Both the position numbers and the translations under genes were made by a program. The notes beneath the pieces are model-generated. The model saw only the letters and a program-made list of their open reading frames with translations, had not been told where the DNA came from and did no database searches. Shown piece by piece: positions 43,403 to 52,889 of a stretch of DNA of 64,000 nt. How positions within the stretch are numbered: the first letter of the stretch is position 1; each line of letters opens with the position of its first letter. This stretch comes from Asparagopsis taxiformis (taxonomy: Eukaryota; Rhodophyta; Florideophyceae; Bonnemaisoniales; Bonnemaisoniaceae), in the NCBI GenBank assembly GCA_030407315.1, contig JALQPE010002035.1:1-64000 (forward strand). Direction: 5' to 3'.

Positions 43403-46400
43403 CTAATTCCATGCTCTAAACGCTGTCCCATAATGAACGTAGAGCTCCTGCCCCGGACGGATATCGCGGATTGCACGTACTACAATGATCTTCGGATTTT
43501 CTAGGTCCTTCGCCTTGAGCTTCTTCCCCGTCGAACCGCTGCTGTAGTTCTCGACAAACTCGACGTTGGCCATCCGCCTGGTGTCTTCCGCCGGAGTGTC
43601 CTCACCTCGCAAATACCGCGGGTCGTTGATGAACTGCGCCGAACAGAACGGAGCCGGAACAATCCAAATTGGATGCTCGATGTTTTCGTCGTCCTCCGCT
43701 GTTGCATACAGCTTGATAGCATACATCAAGAATGTTTCCTTCGTTATCGCCATGTGACCCTCTCCGTACGCGAACCTCATCGACTCCTTGCTCATATCAG
43801 AGTACACAACAGTTCCGTAGTATGCACATACTTCGTCACCAACATTAAATGTCTGTTCAGCGAAGAGCCCTCTTCCTGCATTTGGATGCTTAATCAGCGA
43901 TGGTCGAACGCTCAATTTTTTCGCAACACAATCGTGTGCCCGCATCACGCGAGGGTTTTCAGTTTGCAACCAGCGGCGCAGGGAAGGTGGCCAATAATGT
44001 ACCGGTTTCTCCATGTGCTCGCGCGACGCAATCGACTCTGGGCACAGCTGCCAGAGGTACTGCCGAATATATTTCGGGAACCTCTGGTACAGGGGAAGGC
44101 CAGGTGGGGGTTCGATGATCCTGCGTTCCCTCTGCGTACGCATCGTGACAGAGGGGGACGCCAAGAACTTCTCAGCACTCTGTTTCGCTTCTGTCGTGAC
44201 CCTCATGTCAGTGTTGTTTGAAAGAATTACACGTGACATGACTGCACACAGCTTTGGAAGCGATCGTACCACACACAATTTGTCCATGTCACTGCCGACG
44301 AAAACACGGTGCTCAGGCAAGCTCATAGCTGCTTTTCCCGTTGCGAAAGTGCCAGAGAATGGATCGACAACAATATCACCAGGCTGTGAATGCTGGCTGA
44401 TCAACTCCATCATGAGAGCGACGCTCTTCTGCTCTGCACGAACTCTGACCGTAGCACCGGTTGTGCTCCTTGTTCGCCACACCATCTCATTCGAATCGAT
44501 GGCGGGCATATTGATGGTGACGTTGCACCACGCCGGGTACGTGCCGTCCATGTATCCGTGGTTCCTATAGGCCACCATCTCGCTTCCGGTCTTGAACGGA
44601 ACACCTCGCTTCCAGAAGTGGATAGCGACCTCTGCCATGTTCATGCGTTGGTACCTCTTCCGCCCCGGCATTTGATAGAGGTGCCCAGGTAGTCGGACAA
44701 ACAACAGAGGTACCTCGTCAACGAAGAAAACTGAATTCCGAACGACGTCCTCCTCCTCCTCGTCCTCCTCCTCATCCGCACTTTCTTCGCCACTGTGCTG
44801 CGATGCTTCGGAGTCCGAATTCATGGACGTAACCTCTTCTTCATCCGACCCGTCATCACTGGCAGCAGTATCGGTTGGGCCTTCTGACTGCGGTCCTTTG
44901 TACGTTTCCAAGTAATGGAACCATTCGTAGAACTGCAAAACCGAGCAGAACACGATGCCGTGGCCACCGGGGCGCAACAGCTCGTCAAACACTTCGATGC
45001 TAGCCTGCATATCTTCTGCAGTTAGCCTGTCGTACGAAGAGTTGGAATCGTTCCTCTTACGACGAACATTGTAGGGCGGATCAGTCAGAATGAGCTGAAC
45101 GTTGCCCGTGATGGGCACGTGTTCTCGGCTCTCGTCGGCACTGACCAAATCTTCGAAAGGGACGTCGTACACCCGGCAATACTGACTCATTTTCGAAAGA
45201 AAGTCCTTTGCGAGAGCCTGCCCTTCACTTTCCTGCTCTTCTGTCGCATGGGGTGACGGTGACGGGGGAGACGGCCCTTGGGCAGTAAGACTGGTCCTCC
45301 CAGGTCCAAGTTGAAGCCTGGTTGTGTGTCTTGTCGACGGAACCAAACCTCTCCCTCCTGTGTTGCGACGAGTGGGAGTGTCATCAACCGGCTTGGGGAC
45401 CTTTTCTGCGTCCGCGGCTTGTGGTGCCGGGCGGAGGACAGCCATAACGTCTTCGTCGAGGGTGTCAAAATACGCTGGCAGCTTGTCCGGATTTCCGCTT
45501 GAGAAGTATATTTCCAGTGCCCCCCAGCGGTCGGACTCCGGCCAGGTGTACAGGTCCGGGTTGACGATAAGAAACTGCAACCGGTCGAAGAACTTCCTCA
45601 CAAGGTCCCTAAATGCACTGTGCTGCGCACTGGTTCTTGTCTCTACTTTTCCACCATATCCATCAGGATGAGATAGGGGAGCTTTGTTGTGGTAGAGATC
45701 TAGCTTCTGCTCCATCGGTGCGAATAGACCTTCATCGAGCACGTCAAACCAATGCTCACTGCTGTCGAAAATGATGTACGGCGCCATCAACTCTTCGAAG
45801 CTGGAAAACTTTGCGGCGTAGGCCACATCGGTCCAAGCATGGTATAAAACTTGAACCACGTAACAAGCTCGATTAGTGCTTTTCCGATGGGCTGGGACGC
45901 GTGCGGCTTCGTTCCCCTCTTCGGCCGCATCTCCTATTCGGCGACGCGGCAGGTTCTTGTTGTGATTTCGGATGATAGACAACGCTTGGAAATACATCAA
46001 TACCTCGAACGTTTCCGGTGGAGCAAGAACGAAGGCGCTTGGTTCCCCGCGCTGCGGCGCCTGTAGTGGCGAAGGAAGCATGTTACATCCAATAAGGAAG
46101 GTCTGCGGCACGATCCCAGAAAGGATGCAGTGCTCAACCCATTGCCCGATACGCTCATCCTGTCTTGAAAACTCGGCAATGGGTAATGCCAGACGAACAA
46201 TCTGCTTGGCTCGCTCAACGTTCATCTCTGCCATGACGATTTCGGCAACATCCGCCTCGACTCCAGCATTCTTCGAACGACCGCTGAAGGACATGCTGAG
46301 TCGACCTTGCAGCGCCACAAATTGTTCTTCCGTGCCCTGCGCAACCCAAGCGCCAAGGTCCGCGTATGTGAAACCTCCCGGCTTGTCCGTCAAGTCTGCG

Positions 46401-46600
46401 AAACTTGAGTGGGCGAATAAATCCAGCAAGAGGCGGAGGAAGTCTTTGCCAGCGAGAGTAGTTTCGCGGGCGGCGCGACCTACGTTTCGACGTGTACCCA
46501 TGTCACTAGAATCCTCCCAAGGGCTAGCGGGTTCGCGCAGAATTGGCACGGTTGCGTCGTCAACGATCGGATTGCTGTTGCGCCTGCGCTTATTCGTCAT
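43403..46600 (-). CDS. DNA methyltransferase-SET domain fusion protein, copy B (intact)
   Basis: 1065 residues from the ATG at 46600 beginning MTNKRRRNS. The frame is open 86 codons further upstream, but copy A has no matching extension. Residues 507-510 are DPPY and 746-750 DPFSG, the beta-class amino-methyltransferase catalytic and AdoMet motifs. About 870-1065 is a SET domain with AGRGLFA, NVEFVENYS and RPGQELYVHYG. One polypeptide therefore carries a predicted DNA adenine/cytosine-N4 methyltransferase and a predicted protein lysine methyltransferase. The gene is on the opposite strand to copy A because the whole cassette is inverted. Single-module repeats flank it. Substrates are not inferable from sequence. 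Confidence 0.85.
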   Translation of the reverse strand: MTNKRRRNSNPIVDDATVPILREPASPWEDSSDMGTRRNVGRAARETTLAGKDFLRLLLDLFAHSSFADLTDKPGGFTYADLGAWVAQGTEEQFVALQGRLSMSFSGRSKNAGVEADVAEIVMAEMNVERAKQIVRLALPIAEFSRQDERIGQWVEHCILSGIVPQTFLIGCNMLPSPLQAPQRGEPSAFVLAPPETFEVLMYFQALSIIRNHNKNLPRRRIGDAAEEGNEAARVPAHRKSTNRACYVVQVLYHAWTDVAYAAKFSSFEELMAPYIIFDSSEHWFDVLDEGLFAPMEQKLDLYHNKAPLSHPDGYGGKVETRTSAQHSAFRDLVRKFFDRLQFLIVNPDLYTWPESDRWGALEIYFSSGNPDKLPAYFDTLDEDVMAVLRPAPQAADAEKVPKPVDDTPTRRNTGGRGLVPSTRHTTRLQLGPGRTSLTAQGPSPPSPSPHATEEQESEGQALAKDFLSKMSQYCRVYDVPFEDLVSADESREHVPITGNVQLILTDPPYNVRRKRNDSNSSYDRLTAEDMQASIEVFDELLRPGGHGIVFCSVLQFYEWFHYLETYKGPQSEGPTDTAASDDGSDEEEVTSMNSDSEASQHSGEESADEEEDEEEEDVVRNSVFFVDEVPLLFVRLPGHLYQMPGRKRYQRMNMAEVAIHFWKRGVPFKTGSEMVAYRNHGYMDGTYPAWCNVTINMPAIDSNEMVWRTRSTTGATVRVRAEQKSVALMMELISQHSQPGDIVVDPFSGTFATGKAAMSLPEHRVFVGSDMDKLCVVRSLPKLCAVMSRVILSNNTDMRVTTEAKQSAEKFLASPSVTMRTQRERRIIEPPPGLPLYQRFPKYIRQYLWQLCPESIASREHMEKPVHYWPPSLRRWLQTENPRVMRAHDCVAKKLSVRPSLIKHPNAGRGLFAEQTFNVGDEVCAYYGTVVYSDMSKESMRFAYGEGHMAITKETFLMYAIKLYATAEDDENIEHPIWIVPAPFCSAQFINDPRYLRGEDTPAEDTRRMANVEFVENYSSGSTGKKLKAKDLENPKIIVVRAIRDIRPGQELYVHYGTAFRAWN

Positions 46601-46919
46601 AATGGAATGAGTGGAAAATTCGGTACAGGATGGCGACCGCTCGGCGAGACAGTCAAATTTGACGACGTATCTCGTGACGTTTGCACTCTTTCGTGAGGAA
46701 CACTGGTTGATATCGAACGGAACAGAGTATACGGGTACACAGCACTGGAAAGGTCTTGAAACCCGTAACCGGTGTAGGTAATAAGTTGTGACGGATACGT
46801 GGTAGAGAAAAAATTTTAAAAAGATTGTGATTCCCTGCCTTTGAGTGTTGTACTGCAAGGCCGCCAGTCACATAGGTTGACACAGGTGCCTCACGCTTAC
46901 CAGGTGAGCGACATCCGGA

Positions 46920-47110
46920 CGGCCACTGGACGTGGGGATGTCCGACTCAGATGCATTGCTGGCCAGCCCAGAAATTCTACAATTTCGGGCAGAAAAAATA
47001 TTGCAAAAAACATCGATTTCGGCGGTCGATTGTGCCGTACGGCACACCCCCATCTCAAAAACATGTTCACATGTGCATGTTTTTGAGAATAGCCCAAATT
47101 TTAATTCAAA
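46920..47110 (-). repeat. Palindromic module upstream of methyltransferase, copy B
   Basis: Counterpart of 11768-11965 in copy A, inverted, with TGTGCCGTACGGCACA at 47031-47046. Confidence 0.75.
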
Positions 47111-47394
47111 GCAGGATGCAGATATTCGTCTTCTACCATTGTCAGAACACATTCGTATAACCACATTTGGAGAACCTGAGCCCAGAGCTATCGGTTTTGG
47201 CGGGAGCTAAGCCATATCTCATATAATCAGTAACTACTTCCCGCCAGCTGAGTGGTGGAACCCCTGCTATTTCTACCAACGAGACATACGGGGTGTCAAC
47301 TCGGCAATCGTATATGATTTGGGTGCTAAATTTATTCAAGAGACGAATGGGCTTCGAAAAGGAGCCCAACTACGTCTACTTGTGATCCATGGGT

Positions 47395-47740
47395 ATAGGA
47401 CTATTCTATTCTTCTCCAGGCTTCCACCGTAGCCGCCTCCTCCGCCTCCGTTAATGGAAAGAATATCCGAACCGCACCTCAACATGTTCTTCATGTGATC
47501 CATGGGTACTGACATCTCACATGCTCTCCAGGCTTCCACCGTAGCCGCCTCCTCCGCCTCCGTTAATGGCAACAATATCCAAACTGGACCTCTACATGTT
47601 TTTCTTGTGATCCATGGGTACTGACATCTCACATGTTCTCCAGGCTTCCTCCAAAGCCGCCACCTCCACCTCCGTTAATGGAAAGAATACCCGAACCGCA
47701 GGCTTCCTCCATAGCCGCCTCCACCTCCGTTAATGGCAAA
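47395..47740 (-). repeat. Gly-rich-peptide tandem repeats, copy B
   Basis: Inverted counterpart of 11145-11500, with four copies of the same CCTCCGTTAATGG-type core. No continuous coding frame. Confidence 0.55.
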
Positions 47741-48214
47741 AACATCTCACCGGGCTGAAAACGGACGGACGACATTGGGTTCGTTCCGCTGCGTAGACGT
47801 TTAGAATCTTGTTAGAAAAAAGTAAACGAAAGAGAATGACATCTCATCTCTGTCGCAATATGTTCCATTTTCAAGTTCTCGGGTTCCACACCCATCAAGG
47901 CCTGGATCGAACCCTCTTCGATGGATAGGACAAATAGTGGAAGGCTTTTAAGCCTGTGACCAAGCGGCTATTGATTGGTTGGAGGAAGGAAATTACAGAG
48001 GAAATTTAGCTGAGTACGGTGCTCGCGATAGCTGTTAGGTTAAAGTCAAATATGTGTTTCGATTATTTTTCGTACGAAAATGTCTTGCAAAAGACGATGC
48101 TTTGTCGTTCTCCTGGAGGGAGTCCGTTGCATTGCACTCAATTCGAGAGCATCGTCATGAAGGAGAGGATTCTTTCTGCTTGTTAGAATCGGTTTAGAGC
48201 ACATAGCTAATGCA

Positions 48215-48790
48215 TTACTGGCCAGCCCAGAAATTGTAGAATTTCGGGCAGCAAAAATATTGTAAAAAACCTTGATTTGGGCGGCCGATTGTGCCGTACG
48301 GCACACCCCCATTTCAAAAACATGTTCACATGTGCATGTTTTTGAGAATAGCCCAAATTTTAATTCAAATCAGGGTGTCTAATTTGGCCACAACGGCCCC
48401 AGGCACCGGCCACCGGCCCCGATCGGGGCTATCACTGGCTTCTGTAAGCACCAACTGTAAGGCTAAATGGCGTCTGACGAAGGGTCAATTTCAGGCTCAA
48501 TACGCCAGGGACAGGTCTTGGTCCTTGTTCCATCATGGTCCCGCCCCGCTCTCTCACGACCAACCTGAAATGGACGTCCGGTGGATGTCCAGCTCGATTG
48601 CATTGCTGGCCAGCCCAGAAATTCTAAAATTTCGGGCACAAAAAAATATTGCAAAAAACATCGATTTGGGCGGTCGATTGTGCCGTACGGCACACCCCCA
48701 TCTCAAAAACATGTTCACATGTGCATGTTTTTGAGAATAGCCCAAATTTTAATTCAAATCAGGACGTCTTCCGGACATAGGGGTGCTCGC
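48215..48790 (-). repeat. Palindromic modules, right inversion breakpoint, copy B
   Basis: Two modules in minus orientation with palindromes at 48290 and 48679 (389 apart). In the second, the part left of the palindrome matches the array units of copy A (reverse complemented). The part right of it (CAGGACGTCTTCCGGACATA) matches the outer flank of the 15700-15960 module of copy A, marking the second inversion junction. Confidence 0.85.
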
Positions 48791-48991
48791 GGCCTAGCTC
48801 GACAGCTGTAATTGTACCTCATTAAATACTGTTGATGACTGCCTACCGTATACAATCTGGACTGTTGGCGTATTCTCCGGTACTTGACCTGAACGTTCAT
48901 CGCAGACCGTTGTGGTTACCGACACTATACAGCAATCTTTTTTGTATCTCGTGCAACTCAATCCTTCCATCGCTTCCGGGAAGGCTTCATT

Positions 48992-51276
48992 ATGCCGCCG
49001 CGTATTGCGAAGAAAGCTCCAAAGCCTCCGGGCCTCCAGAAAACCCGGTCAGCAGCTGCTGTATCGAGTGCCCGACAATCCCGTGCGAAGAAGCGGTCTG
49101 GGCCTACCGGCAGCATTGAACCGCGGTCCGGTAGTCGCAAGACGGACCGGCGCAGAACTGGGGATCCGCAGCGAGAAAGTGAGGAAGGAGGAACGGCGCG
49201 GAGAGAGATGGGGCTTGACCGAGGCAAGCGTGCTCGCAGGGACAGTGAACATCATGATGATGACATGATAGTGGCTCAAAACATGTTGGAATTGCGGCAG
49301 AGTGCTATGGCAAAGGTAGTTTCTCCCGGGTTGGCAGATGCGGAGGTGCTGCAGACGGAGTCCCAGCCGGGGGTTCGCGAGACACTGGAGGCTGTGACCC
49401 CCACTGCGCCAACTATGCCGAGTACATCAGCCCCAGCAGGTAATGCAGTCAGGGACCCGAGGATAGCGGCAAGGGATGTTGTTCCTGAGCAACGTTCACA
49501 GGATGCCAACTATCATCGGCGGTCAGGTGGTACTGAGGGGAGAGAGCAGCCGGAGTGCGGGCCTCGTCACAACAGACTGTCATTGGTGCCAAATATGCGC
49601 GTAACGCCCCCGCGACGTCAGGCTATTGCCGATGGAGGACATCATATTCCCGATAGCGTGGGAGATGGGGGGACAGTGAGGGCAGAGAGGTTGCATCCGC
49701 CGGAATCCATCGATTTAATGGCGAGTCGCATCAATGCGCAGAAGAAGAAGATCGCGGAGCTGGAAAAAAAAGTGTTTAGCCAGGACATAGCAAACAAGGC
49801 GCTCACCACGGAGATTGTTGCGTTGGAGGCTAAGGTGAAGACTCTGCAGGCGGAAAATGCCAGCCTTACTGCAATTGCGAGAACAGGTAGAATCAGTGAT
49901 CACGGTGGCGGTAAGTCGAACATACAGAAAGCCATTCCTGTGAAATACCTTGGAGTTCTTAGGGCGGTTGAGGAAAACCTGACAAAGTGGTGCAAGAACG
50001 AGACTATGGAGCTGGACCCTATAGCGGAACAAACGCAGAGACGTTGGACTGGACGTACCATCGAGGTAGAGCCGGTAGAAGGGACACTTTGGAGCGAAAA
50101 CGGTGTAGGATATATTGCTACCCCTCCGGGCTATATCATCAAGAATCTGCAGTGGTATACACCTTCGTACAGAGACGAGAGTGATCTGCTGAATGACTTG
50201 GTGCGACACGTACTGCGTCAAAGTCCGTGGTGTGATGTGTTTTCCGATGAGGAGCAGCGTGTGTGCTGTCAAGAGGCTGTGGCGGGGAGCAAGGAATTGA
50301 AAGTGAAGGTGACGCAGAAACTGTCCGACGTGATGAGTGCACGGAAGCGTAATGCGAGGGACAGATTGTTCGGTTCGCTGGGGTACACGAAATTAATGTC
50401 TAGATGCACGACGCTGACGACGCGAGCTGAGATGGACGAGCGAGAGGATCAAAAGCGCGAAGCTTCTGAGAAGCTTTTGAAACGGGAAAGCAACGGTGAT
50501 TTGGATATGGGGAGGTGGCGAACGGCACCGTTCTCAGAGCTGCGATACAGCAAAGGCATGGTTCCTGACAGCTTCGAAATGGAAGTGAATGGTGATGCAT
50601 GGTTTAACAACCGAGTAGCTGTGAATGTGCTGGACATCTTCAGGGGTATTCGATACGACCAGAACAAGTAATGGACATAGAGACGAGCATACTAACGCTG
50701 GCGCGCCTGGATGCTTGGCTAGTGACTACTGTGGAGTGTTTGGATGAACCGAAGGGGAAAGGAGGTGCACGGCAGAAGGAGTTTACAAGGCGGTACAGTC
50801 AATATGTGGGGGTAGCTTTTCAGCAACTAGTTGGTATGGTGGTGTACTGCATGTCTTGTCTCCAAGGCTCGCAAGCAAGGGAAGAAACGGACGTTGTCGA
50901 GAGCGAACAGCGGACTAGTGCACAGTCACGGCATGTGTTTGCAAGCCGTACTGTGACGAGAGAGGCTGTTGAAGTGTGGCAAAGCGGAGAGGGGTCTGGA
51001 ATTGTTCATGTGGTTGATGATGTAAACCGCTGCTCATCACTTGTTCTAGTGTCCGAGGATTGGATTCAATCGCATATTACGTCAAACCTCGGTGCTGTAA
51101 TGGATTGTGTGATTGCGCAAGGACTAATTGGCGCAGAACTTTTCGTCGTTGACCCATATGCTGGACACCTGAGTGCAAACCTGAATGTCGAAATCAATGC
51201 CCCACAGTATGGGGGCATGGAGCGGCGCCATCCAGCCACTGCTGATAACGGTTTTGGCGTAATGGAGGATGGTTGA
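48992..51276 (+). pseudogene. Coiled-coil element protein, copy B (frameshifted)
   Basis: Homologue of the 16159-18444 gene of copy A. The first 550 or so codons are almost identical, including the basic N-terminus and coiled coil. One T is missing near 50646 (GGGGTATTC versus GGGGTTATTC), so the frame terminates at 50671. The remaining 201 codons (50671-51276) are open in the next frame and nearly identical to the copy A C-terminus. A recent single-base lesion or sequence error is the simplest explanation. Confidence 0.8.
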
Positions 51277-51353
51277 AATTAGTGCAGTAAATGTGACGTT
51301 GACTAGAAGGCTTATCATGTAGTACATTATGAATAGAGTGCTGCGATTTAGAT

Positions 51354-52401
51354 TTATTCTTCTTCATTATCATCTGTGAACTGGTAATCAGTGTTGGTGT
51401 AGAAGCGGTTGAGATAGAAACGGTGGTCCGACCAGTGCATTTGTTTCGTAAATGGCTTGACTGGAAAGTTACTTCGTACGATGTGCACGGTGCCAGATAT
51501 AGTAGATGCAGGAATGAGGTCAAACCAAGGACCACCTGCACTGTGGGATGCAGTGTCATTGCTGTCAACGGATCCGTTGTCCGGGTCCCATGTGGACCAC
51601 TTTAAACAAATGCACCCAAGTGATTTTTCCACAGCGGTTTTTGGGGCAAAGCAGGTCATATACTGCACGAAAGCGAGTTCTACAGGTTGAAACAGGTTTG
51701 GAGACTGCAGACGTACCAGTGCCAGGACGCGCCCTACCCATATGGTTCTGTAGTCATCGGCAGTTCCGGAGATGACGACAAAGGAGTACTGCGATCTCTT
51801 TGCGGGGCCGAATGATGAAGTTGCAAAGACGCGCTGCTGCTTGTGCCTCGACACGTTTGTGGGGCGAAGCATGCCACTGTGCGGGTCAAAGTCGTCGGCA
51901 TCTGGGACGTACCCTCCCATGACGTAGGCGGACTTTACCACGGTGACGGAAATGTCCATGTCATGTATTGGAGGGCCTTCTGCCGTGGCGCGCAGTCTAG
52001 CGAGGGTGAGGAACGCTTGTGCAGCTGTGTCACCGAGTTGCTGGAATAGCGTTATGGTGCCAGACGGGAACGAGGAGTTGTGCAGAGGCAAAAGAGTGGC
52101 AGGATCGGGCTGTCCGTCGATATCTGCAACGAGGAGGGTTGCATCCGGCAGCAGGGAGGCAAAGTCGTGCAGTGCAACGGTGAATCCGTCGCGAACGAGT
52201 ACTGCACCGTCTGTGGGCGATATCATGCGTGGGTTTCCCAATTTGTTCGATGGGGTGTGACCAGTTGGAGTGGCCAAGGAGAATTCCATGTGGCGAATAG
52301 TCTCTTCCATGGCTGTGGAGCGCCTTCGAGAGGTTTTCCTATAACTCTGTTTGAACAGAAGATGCGAGTGTTCGTAAGGGCCTGCATCAATATGTTCCAG
52401 G
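51354..52401 (-). pseudogene. Plavaka/KDZ-like transposase, copy B (truncated)
   Basis: Only the C-terminal third remains: the HSHL-type segment is lost and the BAH-like tail (WFDLIPASTISGTV) is present and near identical to copy A. Similarity to copy A ends exactly at the LTR start after GTTCCAG. The catalytic core and zinc finger are absent, so copy B cannot encode its own transposase. Confidence 0.85.
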
Positions 52402-52889
52402 TGTTGATAAGGTTTGGTCGCTTACCGAGCGTTTACTGAATCTGCGAGCTCACTACATAATTTGTATTCTCGCCGAGGTGCGCCGGCGGTGCTAAGGACA
52501 GCCTGTTCAAGGCTGCTCCAGACAGACTGTCACTGACAGTCTGTCCTAGCAAGCACCCGCTGCCAATCTGGTACACGTGGGCTTCTCTATCATATCATCC
52601 ACACGTGTACACTTATCATAACATTTTCCCTCTGCCATGATGGCAACCCATCCTGGCATTTCTAATTACTAATTGAAACTATGACAAACAAATTGAAACT
52701 TCAGAGGCCAGTTACTCCGTAATGGAGTGTCGTAGGAGCCCCGGAGAAGTTGCTACCCGACTAATTCGGGCACGCTGAATACGATGAGATAGGTTTCAGA
52801 GCGCTCAGACCACTCCTTCTAGGAGAAATCGAGGGTCAAAGTTTTCTCACGGAATTAGGCCTACCAGGCCCATTCTCAGTGAGTCAACA
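52402..52889 (-). repeat. 3' LTR of Ty1/copia element
   Basis: On the minus strand it starts TGTTGACTC and ends TCAACA, the expected TG...CA with a short inverted repeat. It is preceded by a polypurine tract AAAGAGGGGGAG (about 52890-52901). The pol stop codon TGA lies within its first bases. The outer 302 bases are almost identical to the other LTR. Confidence 0.85.

Larger units (their letters stand above)
34838..52401. mobile_element. Giant DNA transposon, copy B (right end missing)
   Basis: Same left terminal repeat and same gene order as copy A, nearly identical in sequence. Differences: one fewer module pair at 36480-37530; the segment about 43050-48690 is inverted relative to copy A; the methyltransferase-SET gene is intact; the coiled-coil gene is frameshifted; and the transposase is cut off at 52401 where a Ty1/copia LTR begins. 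The missing transposase N-terminal half and right end do not reappear beyond the retrotransposon, so this is not a simple insertion. Confidence 0.8.

Noticed and set aside
46601..46858. 86-codon upstream extension of methyltransferase-SET in copy B
   Set aside because: The frame is not open in copy A, where the same region has small indels; the shared start MTNKRRRNS is preferred.
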